A DNA stretch of 53,954 bases from Actinomycetes bacterium. Its GTDB lineage: Bacteria; Actinomycetota; Acidimicrobiia; Acidimicrobiales; JAAEMS01. The translations under genes were made by a program, and so were the position numbers. The notes beneath the pieces were generated by a model, which did not search any database, was not told the origin of the DNA, and saw only the letters and a program-made list of their open reading frames with translations. The stretch lies in assembly GCA_024225275.1 (NCBI GenBank), contig JAAEMS010000013.1:1-53954 (forward strand). The letters are read 5' to 3'. This document shows positions 1-7,144 of this stretch, piece after piece (positions within the stretch are counted from its first letter, which is position 1; each line of letters opens with the position of its first letter).

Positions 1-26
1 AGCCGGCCCCTACTTCGCCAGTTGGC

Positions 27-458
27 TCAACCGCAGCAGACGGGGCCGTCGCCGCGGTGGGCGCCGACGACGGTGTTCATCAGCTGATCTGCCTCACCGG
101 TCTTCACATACCACTCCCAACGAATGTCGTCGGGGGCCTGGACCCAGGTCTCGGTCTTCTCGGCGTAGCAGCAGATCGTGTCGTCGACACCAGTGGTCTC
201 GAGCCCGGTGGACGACAGCCGGCCTTCGGCCTCGACGACCTCGGTCGAGGTTTCGGTCTCGACACCGAGGTGGTTGATGGAGCCCCCCTCACCGGGGGCT
301 TCGAACAGGACGAACTTGAGGGGTGGGTTCTCGAGAGCCCAGTTGGCGTAGCCCGGCTTCACCTTGTCGGGGGTGGCGCCGAACATCCGGGAGTAGAAGT
401 CGATGGACTCGTCGAGGTCGTTCACGTTCATGGCGAGCTGGAGTCTCATGACGATCAT
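27..458 (-). CDS. ArsI/CadI-family VOC protein (C-As lyase-like)
   Basis: A 143-residue single vicinal-oxygen-chelate (glyoxalase-fold) protein. The start reads RLQLAMNVNDLDESIDFYS, followed by the CadI/ArsI signature NHLGVE (His63), a vicinal cysteine pair in ICCYA (Cys96-Cys97), Glu115 in IRWEWY, and a cysteine-rich tail ending VCCG. In ArsI C-As lyases the Cys pair binds trivalent organoarsenicals and two His and a Glu bind Fe(II); in CadI (actinobacterial) proteins the first His is a Gln, as seen here (Gln7). Length matches the family. Met4 is an alternative start. It follows the PhyH gene by 47 bp on the same strand; the gap carries an AT-rich inverted repeat. No arsR or other ars gene is in view, so whether the substrate is an organoarsenical or the protein is a metal-induced CadI is open. 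Confidence 0.85.
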   Translation of the reverse strand: MIVMRLQLAMNVNDLDESIDFYSRMFGATPDKVKPGYANWALENPPLKFVLFEAPGEGGSINHLGVETETSTEVVEAEGRLSSTGLETTGVDDTICCYAEKTETWVQAPDDIRWEWYVKTGEADQLMNTVVGAHRGDGPVCCG

Positions 459-468
459 GATGAACTAC

Positions 469-504
469 ATATCGATGATTGTCCATATCGAAGAACATCA
501 ATAT
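469..504. promoter_or_regulatory. AT-rich inverted repeat, possible ArsR-type operator
   Basis: The gap upstream of the ArsI/CadI gene contains ATATCGATG at 469-477 and CATCAATAT at 496-504, inverted arms that match at 8 of 9 positions with an 18-bp spacer. The spacer contains CATATCGA, partly repeating the first arm. This stretch is far more AT-rich than its surroundings. ArsR/SmtB regulators bind AT-rich imperfect dyads in front of ars and cad genes, so an operator is plausible. The regulator itself is not in the window. Confidence 0.45.
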
Positions 505-505
505 A

Positions 506-1165
506 TCAGCGACATTCGTCACACTCCCACAGGATGGGAAAGACATCCCGATCCAGCGGCGCCCCGGCCTCGAGCGGCGGATCCACATCGCCGAAGGGGG
601 GCGACGTCGTCCAGGGCCGCGGAGCGCTCACCATGTCGTCACCCAGCATGCGCACCGACAGCACTCGCCGGCGGTCCGGGCCCTCCACTCCCCCCGCCCG
701 ATGGACGGTGAGCATGTGGAAGAAGACCGCATCGCCGGGCTCGAGCTCCCAGGCCAGGATCGGCCACCGGGCGGGGTCGGCCTCGAGGTCGGGCAGCTCT
801 TCGAGCGAACCTTCGGGGAACCACTTGGCCTCACCGTCGAGAAAGGTCCGAGGCATGTACCAGGGGCCTCGCTGGCTACCGGCGGCGAACTCCAGCGTGG
901 CCGACCGCGGCACCGGGTCGACCGGCAACCACATGCTCGTGTTCTGGTGACCATCGACGTCGTAGTACGGCTGGTCCTGATGCCAGGGTGTGAGCTGCCT
1001 GGTACCCGGCTCCTTGACCAGAACGTGGTCGTGATAGAGGCGAATGGTGTCCGAGCCGGTCAGCTGGGCCGCGATCGCAGCGGCCGGTGACTCACGGATG
1101 AAGCGCTCCAAGGCCGGGATCCGTGACCAGTTGCGGAAGTCCTCGACGAACCCACGCGCCGTCAC
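506..1165 (-). CDS. Phytanoyl-CoA dioxygenase (PhyH) family protein, N-terminally shortened
   Basis: A 219-residue Fe(II)/2-oxoglutarate dioxygenase of the PhyH family. The iron-binding HxD is in PWHQDQPYY (His62, Asp64), the distal His155 is in MLTVHRAGG, and RRRVLSVR holds the arginine expected to bind 2-oxoglutarate. LYHDHVLVKEPG and the region around residues 77-105 are also typical. Family members are usually about 270-290 residues. Here the reading frame starts with GTG directly at the VEDFRNWSRIP segment, and the first 60 or so residues are missing. The sequence just upstream (1189-1142), read in another frame, gives IIEGDYERDGAWVRRG, which looks like the normal PhyH N-terminus. This suggests an internal out-of-frame deletion. 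It may be non-functional although the catalytic residues survive. Substrate unknown. Confidence 0.7.
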   Translation of the reverse strand: MTARGFVEDFRNWSRIPALERFIRESPAAAIAAQLTGSDTIRLYHDHVLVKEPGTRQLTPWHQDQPYYDVDGHQNTSMWLPVDPVPRSATLEFAAGSQRGPWYMPRTFLDGEAKWFPEGSLEELPDLEADPARWPILAWELEPGDAVFFHMLTVHRAGGVEGPDRRRVLSVRMLGDDMVSAPRPWTTSPPFGDVDPPLEAGAPLDRDVFPILWECDECR

Positions 1166-1195
1166 GTTCGTAGTCGCCTTCGATGATCACCCGAC

Positions 1196-1201
1196 TAGTT
1201 T
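1196..1201 (+). promoter_or_regulatory. -10 box of a leaderless promoter
   Basis: TAGTTT ends 6 nt before the ATG at 1208 of the alpha/beta hydrolase, so transcription would begin at or next to the start codon. No Shine-Dalgarno sequence fits in this space. Confidence 0.5.
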
Positions 1202-1207
1202 GGCCCC

Positions 1208-1969
1208 ATGCCCCCCGTACTCGTCCATGGAAACCCCGAAACCTCCGCCATCTGGGGTCCGATGATCGACCAACTCGACCGCGACGACGTGATCTGCCTC
1301 TCACCTCCGGGGTTCGGAGCCCCTACACCCGACGGCTGGGGCGCCACCCGCCAGGACTACCTCGACTGGCTGATCGCCGAGCTCGAAGCCATCGACGGGC
1401 CCATCGACCTGTTCGGCCACGACTGGGGCGGCGGTCACGTCATGGGCGTGGCCATGACCCGTCCCGGCCTCGTACGGTCCTGGGGCTCCGACGTGGCCGG
1501 CATCTTCCACGCCGACTACGAGTGGCATGAGGCCGCCCAGGCCTGGCAGACACCTGAGGTGGGCGAGCAGGTCATCGAGATGATGGTTGGCGCCGCCCTC
1601 GACGACCGGGTCGCCAGCTTCGTGGGCTTGGGCATGCCCGAGGACATCGCCCACGACCTCGCCGCCGCCACCGACGCCGAGATGGGGCGATGCATCCTGG
1701 CCCTGTACCGGTCAGCCACCAAGCCGGTGCTCCAGGAACAGGCGGCCCACCTCGATGGGGCCCGAGCCAAGCCGGGATTGGTGGTCAGGGCCCAGAACGA
1801 TGACTATGTGGGCACCGACGAGATGTCGGAGTGGACCGCTGAACAGACCGGCGCCCAGCTCACCGTGCTCACCGGTGTGGGCCACTGGTGGATGATCCAG
1901 GACCCGGCCGCGGGAGCCGCAGCGCTCACCACGTTCTGGAGCTCTCTCCAGATCCCGCGGCTGACCTGA
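1208..1969 (+). CDS. Alpha/beta hydrolase, haloalkane dehalogenase/epoxide hydrolase type
   Basis: A 253-residue alpha/beta-hydrolase. The oxyanion-hole motif HGNPETS (residues 7-13) and the nucleophile elbow GHDWGGG put an aspartate (Asp72) rather than a serine at the nucleophile position, as in haloalkane dehalogenases and soluble epoxide hydrolases. The acid is in QNDDYVG (Asp198/199) and the base in GVGHWWM (His226). Length is slightly below the usual 290-310, mainly in the cap domain. The ATG at 1208 is chosen because a TAGTTT box lies exactly 6 nt upstream. It is divergent from the PhyH gene with only 42 bp between the starts. Soluble, cytoplasmic; substrate cannot be named from the sequence. 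Confidence 0.85.
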   Translation: MPPVLVHGNPETSAIWGPMIDQLDRDDVICLSPPGFGAPTPDGWGATRQDYLDWLIAELEAIDGPIDLFGHDWGGGHVMGVAMTRPGLVRSWGSDVAGIFHADYEWHEAAQAWQTPEVGEQVIEMMVGAALDDRVASFVGLGMPEDIAHDLAAATDAEMGRCILALYRSATKPVLQEQAAHLDGARAKPGLVVRAQNDDYVGTDEMSEWTAEQTGAQLTVLTGVGHWWMIQDPAAGAAALTTFWSSLQIPRLT

Positions 1970-1982
1970 ACGTGGTGTCGGG

Positions 1983-2219
1983 GTGGTTCTCGACGTCCAG
2001 GAAGTTCTCACCCCGCAGGGTGTCGTCGGCTCCATCGGGGCCCTTCCCGCCGTCCGCCGACTACCTCGAATCGTCGAGGCCATGGCCGGATTCGGAGCCC
2101 GTTTCGCATACGCCGACGAGGTCCTGGTGGAGATCGCCGGCTACCACACCGCCCGCATCACCGAGCTCCGCGACGCCAACGTCGTGGGCGGCGTGCTGCC
2201 CACCATCAGGACGCGGTAG
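1983..2219 (+). CDS. Possible small hypothetical protein or gene fragment
   Basis: A 78-codon frame with a GTG start lies between the hydrolase and the HExxH protein. It contains a plausible protein-like stretch (RRLPRIVEAMAGFGARF, DEVLVEIAGYH) but no family I recognise. No clear ribosome binding site precedes it. It could be the tail of a degraded gene, given the other truncated genes around it, or chance coding-like sequence in high-GC DNA. Confidence 0.2.
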   Translation: MVLDVQEVLTPQGVVGSIGALPAVRRLPRIVEAMAGFGARFAYADEVLVEIAGYHTARITELRDANVVGGVLPTIRTR

Positions 2220-2228
2220 GCATACGGG

Positions 2229-2654
2229 GTGCCCACCGCCCGACGACTCCTCCGCCTCTTGCTGATGACCGCGGCGGCCATCATCCTCCTGGGGGCCATC
2301 GCCGTCGTGGCACTCGTTGTGGTCGATCGTCGGGCCCGCGAGGAGAACGAGGTCTGGGTGGTCGAGCTCCCTTTCACCGCCCCGGGATCCGACGCGGTGA
2401 CCGCCGGCCGCATCATCTTCGTTCACCGCGACAAGACCGAGAACTCCGATCTACTCGCCCATGAGCTCGTTCACGTGTGCCAGTGGGAGGAGCTCGGGCT
2501 CGAGTTCCTGTGGGAGTACTCCAGTGAGTACATCGAGAACCTCGTCGAGCTCCAGAACCTCGACGCCGCCTACACCGAGATCAGCTTCGAAGAGGAGGCG
2601 CGACTGGGTGAAGTCGACTGTGACCTCGACCAGTACCGGGAGCCCGCCGAGTAG
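2229..2654 (+). CDS. Membrane-anchored HExxH protein (minimal zinc metallopeptidase-like)
   Basis: A 141-residue protein. Residues 7-32 form one hydrophobic transmembrane helix preceded by arginines (RRLLRLL), so it is a signal anchor with the rest probably outside. The core motif LLAHELVHVCQWEELG holds HELVH (His78, Glu79, His82), a minimal zinc-peptidase signature. Similar short HELxHxxQ proteins (DUF4157-like) have a following tyrosine-rich helix, and here LWEYSSEYIENL and a terminal EEEARLGE give the same layout. No large catalytic domain is present, so actual peptidase activity is uncertain. GTG start; no strong ribosome binding site. It is followed convergently by the MOSC remnant. Confidence 0.65.
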   Translation: MPTARRLLRLLLMTAAAIILLGAIAVVALVVVDRRAREENEVWVVELPFTAPGSDAVTAGRIIFVHRDKTENSDLLAHELVHVCQWEELGLEFLWEYSSEYIENLVELQNLDAAYTEISFEEEARLGEVDCDLDQYREPAE

Positions 2655-2660
2655 CACCCG

Positions 2661-3005
2661 CTAGATGACCTCGGGCGCCGGCTCGATGGGAGTCTCCTCG
2701 TTGCGGGCGACGATTTCGGGGTCGATATCGCTCCGGTCGACTCCCGTGATGACGTCGCCCGGTGACACGAACCCACCCCCGACGATCCGGGCGTTGAGCT
2801 CTGACCGATGAACCAGAGGCCGGAAGACCTGCTTCTCGAGCAGGCCGTCGAGGTAGGCGCAGGGGACGTTGAGCCGGCCGCCGTAGAGCACGCAGGACCC
2901 CACCGAGAAGTAGGAGCCCACGAGATGGCCGACGGGGACGCCCGTGGTGGTGATGCTCCGCCGGTGTTCATCGGGTTGCAGCTCGGCCCGCTCGAGCTGA
3001 ACCAT
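2661..3005 (-). pseudogene. MOSC-domain protein with internal deletion and no clear start
   Basis: The reading frame (open from 3071) begins SFEGHVAAIHLAPKGSAPM, the normal opening strand of MOSC (molybdenum cofactor sulfurase C-terminal) proteins, and then passes directly to PDEHRRSITTTGVPV and VPCAYLDGL, with the conserved Cys in VPCAY. Intact relatives have about 60 residues between these parts, including the GDRYA segment and the strand-helix before EHRR. No ATG, GTG or TTG precedes the opening strand; the first ATG (3005) is inside it. I read this as a MOSC gene damaged by an internal deletion and start loss. It lies 14-80 bp downstream of the CaiB gene on the same strand. Confidence 0.6.
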
Positions 3006-3084
3006 GGGGGCCGACCCCTTGGGGGCCAGGTGAATCGCCGCAACGTGACCCTCGAAACTCCTCGGTGCTCCTCAGTAGTGGGGA

Positions 3085-4308
3085 CTAGCCCATTTCGGTA
3101 CGGATCTCGTCGCCGTGTTCGTCGAGCATCGGAGCCCGCGAGCTGATGCCCATCGGTGATTCGGTGAACCGGATCGGGGCGCCGGCGTGGAGCGCCGACC
3201 GGCCGATCTGGCCGTACTCGACCTCGGTAGGGAAGTCGCGGGCAACGAAGTGAGGGTCCGACATGACCTCGTCGGGCGACCAGACCACCCCCACCGCGAT
3301 ACCCCGGTCCTGGAAGCCGAGGAACGCTTCGTGAGCCGACACCCGCGACGCAATGAGGTGCAGGGCCTCGCGGCCGGCCCCGAAGAGCTCACCCGCCAGC
3401 GGGTCCTCCTCGATGAGCTGGAGGGTAAGGAGCTCGTACTGGTCCGACAGCTCCAGCAGGGAGAAGAGGGGGAAGTCCTCGACGAGGTCGAGCTCGACGA
3501 TCCAGTCGCGGAGGGCCGCGAACTCGGGGCCAGTACGCGGTGGTACCCCGGTGTTGAGCCATCGACCGTCGGCGCACTGGACCTGGGTCCATTCGGTGGG
3601 GGTCGGGGTGGCGTGCCGGCCGGTCTGGCGCTGCACGGTCGCCTGGCCAGCCAGCCAGCTGTAGCTGGCGAACTCGGTCGTGACGTTGGCCGCCGCGTTC
3701 ATGCTCAGGTCGATGAATTGACCGCCGTGAACGGGGCGGGCCAGCAGGGCGGTCAGGACCGACATCACCGCGAAGTGAGCACTCATCCGGAACCCCTGCT
3801 CACCGCAGCCCCGCACGGGCGGCAGCGAGTGGTCGTCGTAGCCGCACGACCACATGGGCCCACCACCGGCGAGAAGGGTGAGGTCAGTGATCTGCTCGCC
3901 CCCCCGGGGCCCGGACCGGCCGAACGGGTTGATGGCCAGGTGGATCAGGTCGGGGCAGTCCTCGACCAGGTCGACATGATCGAGGCAGAGATCGGCCAGT
4001 CGATCGCCTTCGGCCTCGAGCACGACGTCGGCCGTGGCCACCAGCTGCCGGTAGAGATCGCGGCCGTCGGCATCGTCGAGGTCGATCACGATGCCGCGCT
4101 TGGAGGTGTTCTCCGCCCACCAGGCCAGGCTGCGCTCGACTCCCGGCTGGTCGTCGGCGAACGGGCCGTGCCCCCGCTGGAGAGCCCCACCGGGCGGCTC
4201 GACGACGACCACATCAGCTCCGGCATCGGCCAGCAGCTTGCCGGCGAAGGCCGTGAACGGGCTGGCCAGCTCGACCACCCTCACACCATCCATCGGTCCC
4301 GTCGTCAT
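3085..4308 (-). CDS. CaiB/BaiF CoA-transferase family protein lacking the catalytic Asp
   Basis: A 407-residue single-domain member of the formyl-CoA transferase (CaiB/BaiF, class III) family. It starts MDGVRVVELASPFTAFAGKLLADAGADVV, continues through KRGIVIDLDD and NPFGRSGPR, and ends with APMLDEHGDEI. The ATG at 4308 is preceded by GGAGGGG at the right distance; an upstream in-frame ATG at 4407 lacks one. At the position of the family's catalytic aspartate (Asp169 in formyl-CoA:oxalate transferase) the sequence reads CGEQGFRMSAHFAVMSVLTAL, with Phe at the aligned position and a Glu three residues earlier. The same degenerate pattern occurs in the N-terminal halves of the tandem proteins in this window, so it may need a partner subunit. 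It follows norD by about 105 bp on the same strand. Confidence 0.85.
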   Translation of the reverse strand: MTTGPMDGVRVVELASPFTAFAGKLLADAGADVVVVEPPGGALQRGHGPFADDQPGVERSLAWWAENTSKRGIVIDLDDADGRDLYRQLVATADVVLEAEGDRLADLCLDHVDLVEDCPDLIHLAINPFGRSGPRGGEQITDLTLLAGGGPMWSCGYDDHSLPPVRGCGEQGFRMSAHFAVMSVLTALLARPVHGGQFIDLSMNAAANVTTEFASYSWLAGQATVQRQTGRHATPTPTEWTQVQCADGRWLNTGVPPRTGPEFAALRDWIVELDLVEDFPLFSLLELSDQYELLTLQLIEEDPLAGELFGAGREALHLIASRVSAHEAFLGFQDRGIAVGVVWSPDEVMSDPHFVARDFPTEVEYGQIGRSALHAGAPIRFTESPMGISSRAPMLDEHGDEIRTEMG

Positions 4309-4413
4309 GGCGTCCCCTCCATGAGGAAGAGTCTGCCCCACCGGCGTGGACGCCGCGAACCGGGGATGGAGGGAGGCGAGCTCGAGGCTTGGGTCGGTGG
4401 CGCCCACGGGTTC

Positions 4414-6288
4414 CTAGGTGGCGGCCATCCGGCCGTGGACCAGGGTGAGCACCTCGGGAAGGTCGTTCGGGTTCGTCAGTAGATCCCATCGGCCCGACCC
4501 CAGCATCGAAGGCAGGTAGTCCTGGGCGGAGGCCTGCACCGCGAGGCCGTGCAGCCAGATGCTGGAGTTGGCCGCCTCCCGGACCGCCTGCCGGACATCG
4601 GCAACTCCGTACCGACCTTCGTAGCGGTCGTAGTCGGACGGCTTACCATCCGTGAGCAGCAGCATGAGCTTGCGCTGGGCGTCGACCTCGAGGAGATCGG
4701 CGGTCGCGTGCCGCAATGCCGGACCGATCCGGGTGTACCCCTGAGGGCTCAGGAGGCCGAGCCGAGCCCGGGCCGAGCTCCACTGCTCGTCCCAGCCCAA
4801 CACATCCCACACATGCACCTGATTGCGGGTATGGGAAGCGAAAGCCATGATGCGAAGTTGGTCGCCGAGCCGATCGGCTACCTCGCCGAGCACGAGCACA
4901 GCCTCACGAGCGATATCGATGACGCGGCGCTCGCCGACCCAAGCATCCGTGGAGAGCGAGACGTCGATGAGCACGCACGTCGCATGGTCGCGCCGGCGGC
5001 GCTCGCGGCGGGCGTACAACCGGTTGTTGCCGCCGTGACCGGCCCGGACGGCGGCCACCTCGCCGACCAGAGCATCGAGATCGACCTCCTCACCGTCGAG
5101 GCGTCGTTTGACCGTCTCGAGCTCCAAGCGATGGCGCTGGAGACGCCAGTGGAGCTCGTCGATCTCGCGGGCCCAACGACTGGTGGCCCGAGCCGCCCAC
5201 TCATCTGAGCCGAGTGGGACCGCCGTCGGGTACACCGTCGTCCAGTTCTTCCGATAGACGCCCCGACGCCAGTCCCACTCGTCGTAGCCGATGCCGTTCT
5301 TGCCCGGATCGACCCGTGAGATGTCGGGAATCGACACATCGAGGGCGATGTCGGCCCGGTACACCGACTGGGCCTGCTCGCCACCCCGGATGAGATCCCG
5401 GAGATCAATCTCCTCGAGGGCCTCGAGCTGATCGTCGAGCTCGTCGGAGCCGTCCATCCCGCGCATACCACCCGACCAGTTGTCGAGCGTCTCAACCTTC
5501 TCGTACCCATGGATGGGCACGTCCATCTCATCGGATTCATCGAGCAGGAGCACGCGCAGCTCTTCGAAGGGAGGGGCCTCGACCTCGGTGCCTTCAGACG
5601 CGGGCGGGGCGCCGTCGGCGAAATGCGAGCCAACGAGCTGGGCATCGACGGTGATCGGCTCACCCCACACCAGAACCGGAGCAGCCGACTTGCCACCGCG
5701 GGACCGGGCGCACCCCATGATGATCTCGGCCTCGGACCAGGGCTGGCCACCAGTGAGGGCCGCCTGACGAGCGTGCTCGAGCCAGCCGGCCCGACCGCGG
5801 AGACTTCCCGGGTCGACACGGGTCCCAGCCTCCCTACTCGCCACCTCGAGATAGGTGCCGCCGAAATGGGGGAGGTCACTCGACATTCGGGCGGCCAGGA
5901 GGCACGACCGGCGGATCCAGTCGAGCTCGGGATCAAGCTCCCGGTCGACTGCCGGTGCCAGCCCCAGGCTCCAGCCGGCAGCCAGGGCAACCCGGACCAC
6001 ATAGACCATGCGGTTGCCCTCCTTGTCGGCCGCGAGGCCGATCTGCTCCGGCAGCAGGAGATCGCGGCCCCGGAGGCCTCCCACGTCGCGGGCGGCCCTG
6101 ACGTTGAGGGCCTCGCCGGAGAGAACCCGGAGTAGAGCGGTCAGAGCAGACCGGTGGTCGCCCAGATGGGCGACACGGTCATCGGCTTCGGATTCACGGA
6201 TGCCCCGCGGCTTGAGCCGTCGCCACAACCAGTGTCCCGATTGGGCGATGGCCTGTTCCAGGTCGAGGAAGTATCCAGACTCAGGCAC
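4414..6288 (-). CDS. norD: Nitric oxide reductase activation protein NorD (VWA domain)
   Basis: A 624-residue protein with a C-terminal von Willebrand factor A domain (about residues 435-610). The metal-ion-dependent adhesion site is CVLIDVSLSTDAW (DxSxS, Asp442), with the late Asp in LLLTDGKPSDYD. The N-terminal two thirds are typical NorD, with an acidic stretch around the middle. NorD works with the MoxR AAA+ ATPase NorQ to insert the non-haem iron into NorB. It is the last gene of norC-norB-norQ-norD, 28 bp after norQ. Related CbbO proteins share this architecture, but the nor context decides the assignment. Confidence 0.93.
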   Translation of the reverse strand: MPESGYFLDLEQAIAQSGHWLWRRLKPRGIRESEADDRVAHLGDHRSALTALLRVLSGEALNVRAARDVGGLRGRDLLLPEQIGLAADKEGNRMVYVVRVALAAGWSLGLAPAVDRELDPELDWIRRSCLLAARMSSDLPHFGGTYLEVASREAGTRVDPGSLRGRAGWLEHARQAALTGGQPWSEAEIIMGCARSRGGKSAAPVLVWGEPITVDAQLVGSHFADGAPPASEGTEVEAPPFEELRVLLLDESDEMDVPIHGYEKVETLDNWSGGMRGMDGSDELDDQLEALEEIDLRDLIRGGEQAQSVYRADIALDVSIPDISRVDPGKNGIGYDEWDWRRGVYRKNWTTVYPTAVPLGSDEWAARATSRWAREIDELHWRLQRHRLELETVKRRLDGEEVDLDALVGEVAAVRAGHGGNNRLYARRERRRRDHATCVLIDVSLSTDAWVGERRVIDIAREAVLVLGEVADRLGDQLRIMAFASHTRNQVHVWDVLGWDEQWSSARARLGLLSPQGYTRIGPALRHATADLLEVDAQRKLMLLLTDGKPSDYDRYEGRYGVADVRQAVREAANSSIWLHGLAVQASAQDYLPSMLGSGRWDLLTNPNDLPEVLTLVHGRMAAT

Positions 6289-6316
6289 GGTCCGGTGTCC
6301 TAGCGGCCACGTATCA

Positions 6317-7135
6317 CTAGAAGACCAGGGCTACGGCATCGTTCAGCCCGGTCACCACCGCCGGGTCGTCGGTGAGGGCTTCCACGAGGGCGGCCCGACA
6401 GGCCTGACGAGGGGGAACACCAGCGGCGATCAGGCGGGCCGATTCCACCAGGAGGCGGGTGGAAGGCACCTCGGCCAGCCCCAAGGTGTCGAGCTTGCGT
6501 AGCTTCCCAGCCAGAGCGACGAGCCGTTTGGCCACCGGGGCGTCGATGCCCGACTCGGTACAGATGATCTCCGTTTCGATCGCCGCGCTCGGGTAGTCGA
6601 AAGAGACCGCCACGAACCTCTGTCGGGTCGAGGGCTTCAGCTCCTTGAGCCGGTGTTGATACCCGGGGTTGAAGCTGGCCACCAGCATGAAGCCGGGCTG
6701 GGCCCGGAGCTCCTCATCCAGACGATCGACATAGATACGACGCCGGTAGTCCGAGAGGGGGTGCAAGGCCACGACAACGTCACTGCGGGCCTCGGCGAAC
6801 TCGTCGAGGTAGAGCACGGCGCCGGTACGAACAGCCCGGGTGACCGGTCCGTCCTGCCAGACCGTGTCACCGCCCTGGATCAGGAAACGCCCGAGCAGGT
6901 CGGCGGCCGATGTCTCGTCGTGGCACGCCACGGTCACCAGCGGTCGGGCCAGCAGGTGGGCCATGTGCTCCACGAACCGGGACTTCCCACACCCGGTCGG
7001 GCCCTTGAGCAGGAGAGGCTGCCTCAGCTCGAAGGCCTTCTCGAACAGACCAACCTCGTTGGCGATGGCCCGGTAGTAGGGGGCTGACGTCGTGGCGGGA
7101 TCGCCACCGTCGGACTGGGCTGGGGGGTGACTCAC
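6317..7135 (-). CDS. norQ: AAA+ ATPase NorQ (CbbQ/NirQ/NorQ family, MoxR type)
   Basis: A 272-residue AAA+ protein. Walker A is GPTGCGKS (residues 45-52), Walker B is LYLDEF (108-113), and sensor 1 is in VASFNPGYQ. The ending from residue 200, with VPSTRLLVESARLIAAG, is the CbbQ/NorQ C-terminal domain. It is expected to form a hexamer that acts with NorD on NorBC to complete its Fe(B) site. It starts 9 bp after norB and leads into norD, so the three are probably co-translated. Length is normal for the family. Confidence 0.93.
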   Translation of the reverse strand: MSHPPAQSDGGDPATTSAPYYRAIANEVGLFEKAFELRQPLLLKGPTGCGKSRFVEHMAHLLARPLVTVACHDETSAADLLGRFLIQGGDTVWQDGPVTRAVRTGAVLYLDEFAEARSDVVVALHPLSDYRRRIYVDRLDEELRAQPGFMLVASFNPGYQHRLKELKPSTRQRFVAVSFDYPSAAIETEIICTESGIDAPVAKRLVALAGKLRKLDTLGLAEVPSTRLLVESARLIAAGVPPRQACRAALVEALTDDPAVVTGLNDAVALVF

Positions 7136-7144
7136 GAACCTGGT

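Noticed and set aside
3187..4482. Long open frame on the plus strand (431 codons) opposite the CaiB gene
   Set aside because: It is antisense to a clear CaiB protein; the translation is low in complexity and rich in Arg/Gly/Val, as expected for a GC-rich shadow frame.
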